Positions 31,474 through 42,300 of a DNA stretch of 64,000 nt are shown piece by piece. The stretch is taken from NCBI GenBank assembly GCA_021777105.1, contig JAIQZQ010000043.1, forward strand, positions 1 to 64,000, read 5' to 3'. Below the pieces are notes generated by a model. The model saw only the letters and a list, made by a program, of their open reading frames with translations. It searched no databases and was not told the origin of the DNA. Within the stretch, counting starts at the first letter, position 1. Each line of letters starts with the position of its first letter. The position numbers and the translations under genes are program-made. The DNA is from Candidatus Anammoxibacter sp. GTDB taxonomy: Bacteria; Planctomycetota; Brocadiia; Brocadiales; Anammoxibacteraceae.

Positions 31474-34400
31474 ATGATTAAATTGAATATTTGGAAAAAA
31501 ATATTTCTGTTTGTCTTTGTTGTCAGCATGGCGGCTGTCGGCCTGACCGGATATTGGGGATACTATAACGGCAAGAAATCGCTAAAGAAGGCGGCGCTTG
31601 CTCAACTTGTTTCAATACGCGACATCAAGAAACGGCAGATTGAAAGTTATTTTGATGAAAGATTGTCCGACACCGAAGTGCTTTCCGGCAGAAACGGCTT
31701 ACAGGATTTTTTGCGTAATATATCCAATATTAAATCGCAACCGGAAAATATTGGCAAATTGCAAAAGTTGGATAAAAAATTCCGGAAACAGTTTGACAAA
31801 ACGAGCGCTTTTATCAGGGAGAAGATGGGCTTTTATGATATTTTTATAATAGACACTAACGGAAATATTATTTATACAGCGGCAAAAGAGGATGATTTGG
31901 GCTCTAATCTGATTCATGGCAAATATAATCATAGCGGATTATCAAGGGCTTATATCAAGGGGTTAAAGGAATCGTACATCTCTGATTTTGAATTTTATGG
32001 AGCCTCTAATCAAAAAATCAGCTCATTTTTTGGCGTTCCCATAAAGGACGATAATGGCGATGTATTAGGCGTCTTTGCGACTCAGATAGTAACTGACGAA
32101 ATAAATGATATTATGCAGGAACGTAGCGGCCTGGGCAAAACAGGAGAGACTTTTTTAATCGGGCATGATCTCTTTTTCAGGTCGGATTCCAGGTTTTATA
32201 ATGAACAAACTGCTTTGATAAAAAAAGTAGAGGTTGAGGCTCCAAGAAGAGGGCTTGCCGGCAATACAGGTACAATGTGGCTTCTGGATTACCGCAATGT
32301 GCCGGTGTTGAATGCTTACGCGCCAATAAACATACCTGGGGTGCATTGGGCGATAATTGCAAAGATGGATGAGACCGAGGCCCTGGCATCCGCCTACCGT
32401 TTCAGAAACCTTATGCTAATAGGGGCTGGTATTCTTGCCGCAATAGTTTTGCTGGTTAGTTATATATTATCAAGAAAGATTACAAACCCTATCAACATAT
32501 TTACATCTAAAATACAGGAAATGATTAGGGCGAGCCAATATAACACTGCTATACCGGTTATTTCAAAAGATGAAGTCGGGCTTCTTGTTGAATCGTTTAA
32601 TAAGATGAGGTCGCAGATTAATGAACAGACAAATGAATTAGAGAATAACCAGGAAAATCTTAAAAATGAATTGACTGAACGCAAACAGGCAGAGAATGAA
32701 CTAAAGAGGGAGCAGAAGCTAAAAGCGGGCTTAAATGACCTCTCTTTAGTTATGCAAGGCGAGCAAAGTGTCAGCACATTGGCTAAAAATGTAATAACTT
32801 GCCTTGTGGGATTTTTAAAGCTCCCTATTGCGGCGTTTTTCGTGCTGAATATACAGAGCAAATATCATCGTGTCGCTGATTTTGGTTATCCCGGCGGCAA
32901 CGATCTTCCAGACCTGTTTGAACCTGGAGAAGGGTACATTGGACAGGCGGCTAAAAACGGCAAACCTATTTTGGTTGATAATATTCCTGAACATATAAAA
33001 GTTGGTTTTGGATTTGGCGAGATTCCGCCGCAATCAATACTGCTTGTCCCCTTGATTCACAATAAGCTGGCTATCGGCGTCCTTGAACTTGGAAGTTTTG
33101 AATCGTTTACAACGGATCAGCGTGAATGGATAGAAGAGGCTATAAAATCGATATCTGTTGTCCTTCGTTCAAACATTGACGCGTCCGAACGAAGGCGCAA
33201 TGCGGTTTTGCGCAAAGAGGACGAAGCAAGATTAAAAGTCGCTAAACAGGAAGCAGATGACGCAAACCAGGCCAAAAGCGACTTTCTTGCAAATATGAGC
33301 CACGAAATACGCACTCCAATGAACGCGATTATGGGCATGTCGCAGCTTTGCCTGAGAACGGAGCTTACCACAAAACAGCAGGATTATATCCAAAAGACAT
33401 ATTCCGCCGCCCGCTCGCTATTAGGCATAATAAACGACATTCTTGATTTCTCTAAAATAGAAGCGGGCAAAATGGATATAGAAAAGGTAGATTTTAAATT
33501 GGAGGATATTTTTAATAATCTATCGAATCTTATCACCATCAAAGCCCAGGATAAAGGGTTGGAGTTCCTCTTTTATATTTCGCCTGATGTGCCTAACTTC
33601 CTTAAAGGCGACCCTCTCAGATTGGGTCAAGTCCTTACAAATTTAAGCAACAACGCTCTAAAATTTACCAAATCCGGAGAAATTTTAGTGTCTGTTGATG
33701 TTATTGAAAAAAGCCGTCATGATGCCACATTGCAGTTTTCAGTTAAAGACTCAGGTATTGGAATGACAAAGGAACAGATTTCAAACCTCTTTAAACCATT
33801 CTCCCAGGCCGACACCTCAACTACGCGAAAATATGGAGGAACCGGGTTGGGATTGACAATTAGCAAACGCCTTGTTGAAATGATGAGCGGAAAAATCTGG
33901 GTGGAGTCGGAATACGGCAATGGTAGTTCTTTCATCTTTACGGCCATGTTGGGCATTTCTAAAACGAAAGACAAAGCAGCCGAAATTCATGCGGCCATAC
34001 CGGAACTAAAAGGCATAAATGTCATGGTAGTTGATGATAACGAATCATTGCAAAAACTTTTTGAAAAATACTTGACTAATTTAAGCTTTAAAGTAGCTGT
34101 TGCTCCCACGGGAGAGACGGCTCTTCAACTGCTTGAAGAAGCGGACAAAAACGAACCGTACAAATTGTTGTTTATGGATTTTATGCTGCCGGGCATAGAC
34201 GGTATTGAAACAACTAAACAGATAAAAGAGAGCGCAAAGATAGTAAATAAACCAAAAGTAGTGATGAGCACATCGCGGCCAGCGGAAGAGATAGAAAAAC
34301 AGGCTCATGGAGTTGAGTATGACGCGTACCTTTTTAAACCATTTAGCAAATCTTCCCTTTTTGACTCAATTATGACGGCATATGGCCGTGACAAAACAAT

Positions 34401-35484
34401 CCGTTCAAAAGTAGGCGCAATCCCTGAAGCTGACCAGGCGTCGATTGAAAAGGTTCGCGGGGCCAGGATATTACTGGTTGAGGATAATGAAATTAACCAG
34501 CAAGTCGCAACTGAACTTTTAGAACAGGCGGGATTACAAGTAGAAGTGGCTAATGACGGGGAAAAAGCGGTAAGCTATGTCGTGGCCGGCGCTTACGACG
34601 CCGTTCTTATGGATCTGCAAATGCCGAAAAAAGACGGGTTTGAAGCAACAAGAGATATCCGCGCTCAGGATAGATTTAAAGAGTTGCCCATAATTGCCAT
34701 GACGGCAAACGCAATGGCAGGAGATAAAGAGAAATGCCTTGCAGCGGGAATGAACGATCATGTCGGCAAGCCTATAAACATAAATGATCTTTTTTCAAAA
34801 CTCTCTAAATGGATTAAACCTATTGTTAGAGATACTTCTATAAATGCTTCGGTTACAAAATCTAAAGTTGAAATAGATGTCCAATTGCCGGCCCTTACGG
34901 GAATCGACACGAATCTGGGAATATCAAGGGTGGGAGGCAACAAAAACTTTTATAGGAAACTATTGATAAAGTTTAGAGATGATTATGCCGGCGTGGTTAA
35001 TGAGATAAAAACACAGTTGAAAGAGGAGGATATAAAAACAGCGGAAAGAACAGCGCACACTTTAAAAGGCGTGGCCGGGAATATAGGCGCGGTTGAGTTG
35101 CAAAAATCCGCGGGAGCATTAGAAACCGCCATTAGAGAAGGGAAAACAGACGAACATGCTAATTTATTAGAAGCTGTTAATATTAATTTAGATAAAGTCC
35201 AAAACTCGTTAAAGAATTTACCAACTGGTGATGTTAACTCAAATGAAAATGAAAAAGGCTCTATTGATTTTGATGCGCAATTATTCCGCGAAACATTAAA
35301 AAAACTTGAACCTGAACTTAAAACCAGGAAACCAAAAAGATGCGCGCCTTTAATAGAAGATATTTTAAAATTCTCATTGCCCAAAAACATAGAAAAAGAA
35401 GTCAGCTGTCTTGCCGGGTTTATTAAAAAATATAAGTTTAAAGACGCCGATGCGGTTTTAGAGTCGATTATGAAAAAATTGTGA
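31474..35484 (+). CDS. Hybrid histidine kinase, dCache-HAMP-GAF-HisKA-HATPase-REC-REC-Hpt
   Basis: 1336 residues from the ATG at 31474, one base after the TAA of the preceding kinase (an upstream in-frame ATG at 31456 overlaps it). The sensor half closely resembles its neighbour ([31 protein letters not shown]), so the two are tandem duplicates there. TM2 about 311-334, HAMP, GAF 418-570. His610 is the phosphorylated His; Asp902 ([10 protein letters not shown]) and Asp1047 ([10 protein letters not shown]) are the receivers; His1195 is in Hpt. From HisKA to the end it is much closer to the 43740-48590 kinase than to its tandem neighbour, showing module exchange. The receiver-1 switch text MSTSRP differs from the VTAYGR form in the first kinase. 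Confidence 0.92.
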   Translation: MIKLNIWKKIFLFVFVVSMAAVGLTGYWGYYNGKKSLKKAALAQLVSIRDIKKRQIESYFDERLSDTEVLSGRNGLQDFLRNISNIKSQPENIGKLQKLDKKFRKQFDKTSAFIREKMGFYDIFIIDTNGNIIYTAAKEDDLGSNLIHGKYNHSGLSRAYIKGLKESYISDFEFYGASNQKISSFFGVPIKDDNGDVLGVFATQIVTDEINDIMQERSGLGKTGETFLIGHDLFFRSDSRFYNEQTALIKKVEVEAPRRGLAGNTGTMWLLDYRNVPVLNAYAPINIPGVHWAIIAKMDETEALASAYRFRNLMLIGAGILAAIVLLVSYILSRKITNPINIFTSKIQEMIRASQYNTAIPVISKDEVGLLVESFNKMRSQINEQTNELENNQENLKNELTERKQAENELKREQKLKAGLNDLSLVMQGEQSVSTLAKNVITCLVGFLKLPIAAFFVLNIQSKYHRVADFGYPGGNDLPDLFEPGEGYIGQAAKNGKPILVDNIPEHIKVGFGFGEIPPQSILLVPLIHNKLAIGVLELGSFESFTTDQREWIEEAIKSISVVLRSNIDASERRRNAVLRKEDEARLKVAKQEADDANQAKSDFLANMSHEIRTPMNAIMGMSQLCLRTELTTKQQDYIQKTYSAARSLLGIINDILDFSKIEAGKMDIEKVDFKLEDIFNNLSNLITIKAQDKGLEFLFYISPDVPNFLKGDPLRLGQVLTNLSNNALKFTKSGEILVSVDVIEKSRHDATLQFSVKDSGIGMTKEQISNLFKPFSQADTSTTRKYGGTGLGLTISKRLVEMMSGKIWVESEYGNGSSFIFTAMLGISKTKDKAAEIHAAIPELKGINVMVVDDNESLQKLFEKYLTNLSFKVAVAPTGETALQLLEEADKNEPYKLLFMDFMLPGIDGIETTKQIKESAKIVNKPKVVMSTSRPAEEIEKQAHGVEYDAYLFKPFSKSSLFDSIMTAYGRDKTIRSKVGAIPEADQASIEKVRGARILLVEDNEINQQVATELLEQAGLQVEVANDGEKAVSYVVAGAYDAVLMDLQMPKKDGFEATRDIRAQDRFKELPIIAMTANAMAGDKEKCLAAGMNDHVGKPININDLFSKLSKWIKPIVRDTSINASVTKSKVEIDVQLPALTGIDTNLGISRVGGNKNFYRKLLIKFRDDYAGVVNEIKTQLKEEDIKTAERTAHTLKGVAGNIGAVELQKSAGALETAIREGKTDEHANLLEAVNINLDKVQNSLKNLPTGDVNSNENEKGSIDFDAQLFRETLKKLEPELKTRKPKRCAPLIEDILKFSLPKNIEKEVSCLAGFIKKYKFKDADAVLESIMKKL

Positions 35485-35494
35485 TAGAGTCTTG

Positions 35495-35700
35495 CCTAAA
35501 TAGAGGGATTTTAAATACCCCCTCCCCTAACCCCTCCCACTAAGGGGAGGGGGATTTGGCTTGTTTAGCTCGTATTGTTCTAATCTCAATGGCGCTAAGT
35601 TCCACCTAATAGACGCTGTATTTTAATAAAAATATACCCTTTATTTCCCCTCCCTTGATGGGAGGAGTCAGGGGAGGGTGATAAGAATCGCTTAATTTAG
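35495..35700. mobile_element. MITE-like element, CCTAAAT/ATTTAG ends (copy 4)
   Basis: About 206 bp from CCTAAATAGAGGGATTTTAA to GAATCGCTTAATTTAG, containing two C/G-rich palindromes (35518-35553 and 35647-35680). It fills the gap between the second kinase and the short hemerythrin receptor. Confidence 0.55.
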
Positions 35701-35752
35701 ATATTAGTAAATTTTTATAAATAGCCTAAGAGGCTAAAGCAAACATTATCTT

Positions 35753-37432
35753 ATGATTAAACAAAGCATAAATAAGCGCTTTAATAAATCCGTTATCCTG
35801 GCGGCGGCCATTGTTTTGCTGGTGTTTTCAATAGGGGTTGTGATATATGGTGTAAACCGTATGAACAACCAACTTGCAAAACAGTTGGATTTTATAGCCG
35901 GCCTAAGCCATGCAAGCCTCCAGAACGCTATCTGGAATGTCGATGACGAATCTGTAAATGAGATCCTTGACGCATTATTATTGCATGAAGATGTTATATA
36001 CCTTGCCGTTACTATTGACGGAAAAATTAGCTCGCAAAAAGCGCGGCCACTGTTTGAAGACAAGGAATACGCTTTTTTTAAAGAGTCGTCTCTTTTTATA
36101 TGCGGTGAAAGCCCGATCTTTTATGAAGAAATTGAAATTGCGAAAATACGCATAGTCGTATCCAGGGCGAATCTTAAAAAAGAGTTGGCAGAACAAGTTA
36201 TTTACATGATCATGTTTGCCGTGTTCCTTGTGGCTGTAATCATTTTGAGATCTATTGCGGTTATGCGGCAGCATATTATCAAACCAATTATAGAACTGGG
36301 GAATTCGGCGTCATCAATTGCCGGCGGCAATCTGGATACTGACATTGTCAATAAGAGCTCTGATGAAATAGGGAGCTTGAGCATTTCTTTTAACACTATG
36401 CGTGAATCGATTAAAAAACTGATTACTGATTTAAATAAAGTAAATCAGGATTTGGAACAACGTGTTGAAGAACGCACCAGAGAACTCGCAAGCTCAAATG
36501 AAGAATTAAAAACGGCAAAAGAGGAAGCGGACGCTTCCGGCATTTCCAAGACGGCCTTGAATGAATTGTCTGATTTGATGCACGGCGGCCAGGATATTAC
36601 AGAGTTGGGCAATAAAGTGACAAGGTATATCTCTGAATTCCTTAAAATCCCGTTAGCCGGTCTCTTTGCAAAAAACAACAGCGGAGCTCTCAGTCGTGTG
36701 GCTGATTTTGGATATGCTAAAAATGAAGGACTATCCACCGCCTTTGAACTTGGTTCCGGCATAATCGGGCAGGCCGCAAAAGAGGGAAAACCTATTACAC
36801 TTAAATATGTTCCGGAATATGCCAAAATAGCTTTTGGTTTTGGAGAAGCCGCCCCAAACGTTATACTTGTTTACCCGCTTGTATACAATGATCAAACTAT
36901 TGCCGTCCTTGAACTCGGCAATTTCAACAATTTTTCTGAAACACAGTTAGGTTGGATTAAACAGGCCGGCAAATCAATTACACTGGCTTTACAATCAGTC
37001 ATATCGGTCTCGGAGCTGCGAAACCTAATGCGTATTGAGTGGAACAATAGTTACGATGTTGGGATTAAAGAGTTGAATAAACAGCATGAAAGGCTATTCT
37101 ATCTTGTAAATACTCTTTTCGATGTTATCGGCTTAAAGGATCATGAGAATACGATAGACGAAGTTATGGATGGATTAATAAAGTATACCGTCACTCATTT
37201 TGAAGCGGAAGAGAAACTTATGCAGGAAAATAACTACCCTGAATATGAGTATCATAAAGAAGAGCATAATAAACTTGCAATGGAAGTTAGCAATATTTAT
37301 TCAATGTTTAAATCCGGAAAGAAGGTTAATACCGTGGAATTGCTTATATTTTTAGTTAACTGGCTTAAGAACCATATTGAAAAGACAGACAAAAAATATG
37401 GGCCGTTTTTAAATCAAAAAGGGATAACTTAG
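35753..37432 (+). CDS. Receptor: periplasmic sensor, HAMP, GAF, bacteriohemerythrin
   Basis: 559 residues. TM1 about 13-34; a short periplasmic sensor 35-147; TM2 148-168; HAMP 168-222; a coiled coil (NQDLEQRVEERTRELASSNE); GAF 262-415, the type found in the kinases; bacteriohemerythrin 426-555 with all seven di-iron ligands: His445, His482, Glu486, His501, His505, His541, Asp546. As in the 24014 gene there is no enzymatic output domain. The GAF-hemerythrin part is shared with that protein, but the sensor half is unrelated. The coiled coil plus GAF may dimerise with the neighbouring kinases, which carry the same GAF; this is inference. No ribosome-binding site is obvious before the ATG. Confidence 0.88.
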   Translation: MIKQSINKRFNKSVILAAAIVLLVFSIGVVIYGVNRMNNQLAKQLDFIAGLSHASLQNAIWNVDDESVNEILDALLLHEDVIYLAVTIDGKISSQKARPLFEDKEYAFFKESSLFICGESPIFYEEIEIAKIRIVVSRANLKKELAEQVIYMIMFAVFLVAVIILRSIAVMRQHIIKPIIELGNSASSIAGGNLDTDIVNKSSDEIGSLSISFNTMRESIKKLITDLNKVNQDLEQRVEERTRELASSNEELKTAKEEADASGISKTALNELSDLMHGGQDITELGNKVTRYISEFLKIPLAGLFAKNNSGALSRVADFGYAKNEGLSTAFELGSGIIGQAAKEGKPITLKYVPEYAKIAFGFGEAAPNVILVYPLVYNDQTIAVLELGNFNNFSETQLGWIKQAGKSITLALQSVISVSELRNLMRIEWNNSYDVGIKELNKQHERLFYLVNTLFDVIGLKDHENTIDEVMDGLIKYTVTHFEAEEKLMQENNYPEYEYHKEEHNKLAMEVSNIYSMFKSGKKVNTVELLIFLVNWLKNHIEKTDKKYGPFLNQKGIT

Positions 37433-37562
37433 CGCGACGCAAGGATGCAGCACAAGGAAATTTTAGATTTTAGATTATGAATTTTGAATTATAGGCGCTG
37501 TGTCTTGTTACTGAGGACAATAATAAAGATACTATATTGGATTTAAATATTTCCCTTTAATT

Positions 37563-37600
37563 CCCCCTCCCTTGATGGGAGGGGTTAGGGGAGGGTGATA
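37563..37600. repeat. C/G-rich palindromic repeat
   Basis: CCCCCTCCCTTGATGGGAGG followed by GGTTAGGGGAGGGTG, nearly identical to copies at 13630-13665 and 35647-35680 and inverted at 18241-18288. Here the CTAAATT ends are not clear. The surrounding gap 37433-37662 holds no gene. Confidence 0.6.
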
Positions 37601-37662
37601 AGAAACGATCAATAATAGTGGTATCATATGCTTTGGCCTAAGTAGTATATACAAAGTATCGA

Positions 37663-39006
37663 ATGAGAAAAAACATTATGAAATCATATAAATTTTCAAT
37701 AAAAACAGCGCTTTGCTTTTTATCTTTATTCGCATACTCAACCATGACGTTTGCCGAGGAAATTGATTGGCTTAAGTTAAAAAAGTTGAAAGATATGGAG
37801 TTAATAGAATATGTTAAAAAGCTAAATTTAAAAGACCATGCAGCCATTGATTTCTGGAAGAAGATCCCTTTAAGCAAAGCGAATAAGCAGGTATATAAAA
37901 TGTTTCAAAAAGAAGCGTTTGCTATCTACATGAATAAATATCCAAGGCAAAGAAGCAAAGCTTTAGATTTTAAAGTTGGCATGGGCACTGTAATTAAGGG
38001 GCCAATGAGTAAACAAACATTGAAGTTGCCTTTTACGGATTACTATCCATTAAAAGAAGGCCCCGTAGGAAACCCGGAAAAGAGATACAATATCGGGTAC
38101 ACAATTCATGGATTTAATCATCCATGGTTATTGAACAATGCGGATTCCGCTATTTGGGAAGCCAATAGGCATCCTAATCTTAAACTTACTGTTTTAGACC
38201 CTGAATTCGATAATAATAAACAAATTCAACATATTGACGCCTGGGTAGAAGAAAAAATTGACGGTATTATTACATGGCCGATGCAGGAAGCTCCTATAGG
38301 ACCACCGGTTAACAGAGCCATTGAAAAAGGAATACCTTGTGTGTCTGTTGACAGGATGGCCGGCACAAACAAAATTAATGCGCGCATTACAGGCAATTTT
38401 CCCGCAAACGGCGCGCAACAGGGAATGTATCTGATCCACAAACTACTTCAAAATAAAAGGAAAGTAAAAGGCTCTATTATAATGGTAAGAAAACCTTTGG
38501 GAAGCACTGCGGACTCAATGCGAACCGGGCATTTTTTAAAAGTTATCAGCTACTTCCCAGGTATAAGAATATTAGAGAGTTTTCATAACAATAGCAATAG
38601 AGAGGAGTCTTTCAGGCAGGTTGGCAAAGCTCTAAAGACCTACCCTGAAATAGACGCTATATTTGCCACAGGAGCGGAACAAAGTATGGGAGCAATACAG
38701 GCTATAGACGACGCAAATATGTGGGACAGAAAGATAATAATACTAAACAATGACGACTCATTTGAAGCCCTGGCCGCCGTCCAAAATGATAAACTGGCCA
38801 TGACGGCTCCTTACACTCCCCTATTGGGAGCATTGGCTGTAAGAATATTGATAAAAATTTTAAATGGGGAAGAAGTTCCCAGGGATATAATAACTCCGGA
38901 TCTGCCGATGGTAACAAAAGAAAAAGAAAACGTTTTTGGCCTTAATACCATTAGCGTTAAGGAGTGGTTGCCATACGCTTATGGAAGGGATGAGAGTTCA
39001 AACTGA
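37663..39006 (+). CDS. Orphan periplasmic sugar-type binding protein (TorT-like)
   Basis: 447 residues with a signal peptide ending about TFAEE. Residues 30-110 are a helical, Lys-rich N-terminal extension; from 125 on is the type-I periplasmic binding fold (Peripla_BP_4): YNIGYTIHGFNHPWLLNNAD, IDGIITWPMQEAP, GIPCVSVDR, KGSIIMVRKPLGSTADSM, AIFATGAEQSMGAIQAIDDA, IIILNNDDS. No transporter gene is near; it stands alone among sensor kinases and 310 bp upstream of one of them. By analogy with TorT-TorS and LuxP-LuxQ it may present a ligand to a neighbouring kinase. Two starts are possible (37663, 37678), neither with a clear binding site. Confidence 0.8.
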   Translation: MRKNIMKSYKFSIKTALCFLSLFAYSTMTFAEEIDWLKLKKLKDMELIEYVKKLNLKDHAAIDFWKKIPLSKANKQVYKMFQKEAFAIYMNKYPRQRSKALDFKVGMGTVIKGPMSKQTLKLPFTDYYPLKEGPVGNPEKRYNIGYTIHGFNHPWLLNNADSAIWEANRHPNLKLTVLDPEFDNNKQIQHIDAWVEEKIDGIITWPMQEAPIGPPVNRAIEKGIPCVSVDRMAGTNKINARITGNFPANGAQQGMYLIHKLLQNKRKVKGSIIMVRKPLGSTADSMRTGHFLKVISYFPGIRILESFHNNSNREESFRQVGKALKTYPEIDAIFATGAEQSMGAIQAIDDANMWDRKIIILNNDDSFEALAAVQNDKLAMTAPYTPLLGALAVRILIKILNGEEVPRDIITPDLPMVTKEKENVFGLNTISVKEWLPYAYGRDESSN

Positions 39007-39049
39007 TTTCAGGAATTATGCCTGTCTCGTTCGCGTATCAGAAATGTTC

Positions 39050-39232
39050 AAGTGACTAAAGTGTAAAGTGAGCTAAAGTTTAGGTATTTTTTTTATTAAA
39101 AAGCAAGCGACTAAAGTGAATGCGCTTTTTAGATTTTCCTGCCTTCCCTCATAGTTAGGGGCCGGCAATAATAAATATATATACCTAAACTTTAGTTCAC
39201 TTTTAACTTTAGATCACTTTAGTCACTTGCTT
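39050..39232. repeat. Long inverted repeat built from a GACTAAAGTG unit
   Basis: The left arm CAAGTGACTAAAGTGTAAAG then TGAGCTAAAGTTTAGGTAT (39050-39088) pairs with ATACCTAAACTTTAGTTCAC, TTTTAACTTTAGATCACTTT, AGTCACTTG at the right (to 39231), about 36 matches. The loop carries a third copy of GACTAAAGTGAA. Located in the gap 39007-39316 before the third kinase. No coding potential. Confidence 0.65.
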
Positions 39233-39316
39233 ATACGGATCACTTTTGAGCTTTTAACTGACAAGAATAATATTATCTCTGAATTTAGTTTGAACTTACG
39301 AAGGAATCAGTAAGCC

Positions 39317-42300
39317 ATGTCTCTTAAATTAACAATTAAAACCAAGCTAATGATTATATTGTTTTTAGTTAGCTTGATTCCTTTAATAACTATTGGGTTT
39401 ATTTCAATAAATAGGTCCAGGGTTGCATTATCAGACCAGGCGTTTGAACAACTTAAAAGCATACTCAATATCAATAGCTTCCAGGTCAAACGTTATTTTG
39501 AAAATCTTGAGTCGGATATAACTGTTTTAGCAAACAGTTCGCATATTGTCGCGGCATTGAACGGTTTCTCTTCCACTCTAAAAGATGGAGTAATTGATAA
39601 GTCTCAATATGATTACTTTGAAAGTCTTGAATATGGGGATTCTTTTAGAAAATTTACTAAGGAATATGGCTATTATGACATGCTGCTTATTACGATCGAT
39701 GGAGATATTGTATATTCTCTAAAAAAGGAATCCGATTTAACGCAAAATGTCATTGCCGGCTCCTTAAAGGAAACCAACCTGGGCAAAGTTTTTCATAAAG
39801 GTCTGGAAACAGTTGTTATTACTGATTTTGCGCCATACCCGCCGTCAGGCAATCTGCCTATTTTGTTTTTAGTCGCCCCCATAGGGCTCTTAGGCGACAC
39901 GGAAGGGCTTGTTGTTCTTAAATTAACCAACGACACCATCAATGCCATCATGACGGAGCATTCCTCCGGCATGCCGAAGACAAGCGAGACGTATCTTGTC
40001 GGCCCTGACAAACTCATGCGTTCCGACTCTTATTTAGACCCTGAGCATCATTCAGTTAAGGCCTCTTTTGCAAATCCGGAAAAAGGAAGTGTTGACACTA
40101 AAGCAAGCAGAAACGCCCTTTCAGGAATATCAGGTGAAGAAATTATTTCTGATTACAGAGGCGTTAGCGTTCTTTCAGCATACATGCCTTTTACTTTTTA
40201 CCATACAACTTACGCGCTTATTGCGGAAATTAATAAAGAGGAAGCTTTCAGGCCTGTAAACAATTTAAAAAACATGATGATCATCGCGACAATAGTCACA
40301 ATGTTGATTACATTCCTGATAACGTTATTTATTGCCAACAAATCCACCAAACCGATTGAAACCCTTACCTTGTCTTCTATTGAAATATCAGAAGGAAATT
40401 TGGAAAAAGAAGTCAGAGTGAACAGCAATGACGAGTTTGGAATACTTGCTCAAAGTTTTAATAAAATGCGCAGTTCTATTAGAGATAAAATATTAGCCCT
40501 GGACGCGGAAATCCAGGAACGTAGCCGTGTAGAAAAAGAGTTGAAAGACGCGCATGACAATCTAGAGAATCGAATTGCCGAAAGAACAAAAGAACTTTCA
40601 GAAGAGATTGCGGAAAGAAAGAGAGCGGAACAATTAGCGGAAAAAGACGTAAAAGTAAAGACCGGTTTGAATGAACTTAATGAAGCAATGAAGAACGCGC
40701 ATAGAATTTCTATACTGGCAAATAACATAATCTGTCAAATAGCCCGGTTCCTGGAAATACCTCTGGCCGCTTTTTTTGTTTTAAACAGGGAAAAAGTGTT
40801 TCAGCGGGTAGGTAGTTTTGGTTATCCCCAGAGCAAAAATTTGCCTGATTATTTTAAACCCGGTTCAGGCATTATTGGTCAGGCAGCCAAAGATATGAAA
40901 CCGGTAATCCTGGAGGAAATTCCGGAATATGCAAAGGTAACGCTCGGATTTGGAGACGCGCCTCCTAAAACGGTTTTAGCCTATCCTTTAGTTTATGACG
41001 ACCAGTGTATAGGCGTCCTGGAACTGGCCGGCTTTAAAGAGTTCACCGAGGATCAGCTTAACTGGATTGCGCAAGCCTCCAAATCTATCTCATCGGCGCT
41101 TCGAACTATAATTGATATATATGAGATAAAACACAACGAAAAGTTGCTTCAGGAAAACGAGGACAAATTAAAAATCGCTAAACTTGAGGCGGAAGACTCA
41201 ACAAAGGCAAAAAGCGATTTTCTTGCAAACATGAGCCATGAGATAAGAACGCCTATGAACGCCGTCATAGGCTTGTGTTACCTTGCGCTGAAGACGGATC
41301 TAAATCCTAAACAGAATGATTACCTTGTGAAAATAGAAAATTCGGCAAAAAATTTGCTTGGTATTATTAATGACATACTAGACTTCTCCAAGATTGAGGC
41401 CGGCAAACTCGATATGGAGAAAGTTGACTTTCGACTGGACGATGTGCTTGAGGACCTGGCTAACCTTGTTAGCGTTAAGGCTGAAGAGAAAAAGCTGCAG
41501 GTTCTCTATTCCGTTTCCGAAGATGTGCCTCTCTTTTTAATAGGCGACTCGCTAAGGTTGGGCCAGATTTTAATTAATCTCTGTAACAACGCTGTTAAGT
41601 TTACAGAGAAGGGCGAGATTGTTGTGTCCATTAAGATGATTTGCGACGAACCGGAAGATGCTGTTCTTCAATTCTCGGTTCGTGATTCCGGCATAGGCTT
41701 GACCAGGGAGCAAATTGCAAAACTCTTTCAATCTTTTTCACAGGCAGACACTTCTACAACAAGGAAGTTTGGCGGAACAGGACTTGGGCTAACAATATCC
41801 AGGAGACTGGTAGAGATGATGGGAGGGAGAATCTGGGTTGAAAGCGAACCTGGGGAATGGAGCGAGTTTATCTTTACCGCAAGGTTTGGAAAAAGCAAGG
41901 TGATTAAAGAGAAACGACGCATGCCGGCAGGCAATATGAAAGGGATGAATGCGCTGGTTGTAGACGATAATATTACCGCGCAACATGTTTTTCATGACGC
42001 GCTTGAATCTTTCTCATTTAAAGTAAAGACTACAGGCTCCGGAGAAGAGGCAATTCAAATTCTTGAAAAAGCGGACTCTAAAAATCCATATAAACTGATT
42101 TTGATGGACTGGAAAATGCATGGGATGGACGGGATTGAAGCGGCTTCTCGTATTAAAAGCAATAAAAACATACCGCAAAAACCGCGTATTATTCTAGTTA
42201 CTTCTTATGGCAGAGAGGAGGTCATGCTCCATGCGGAAGAGGCGGGACTGGACGCTTTTTTGATAAAACCGGTAAACAACTCCATGCTTTTTAATACTAT

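Noticed and set aside
13521-37600. C/G-rich palindromes considered as transcription terminators
   Set aside because: They lack a consistent T-run and occur in both orientations relative to genes, with shared flanking ends, so mobile repeats explain them better.
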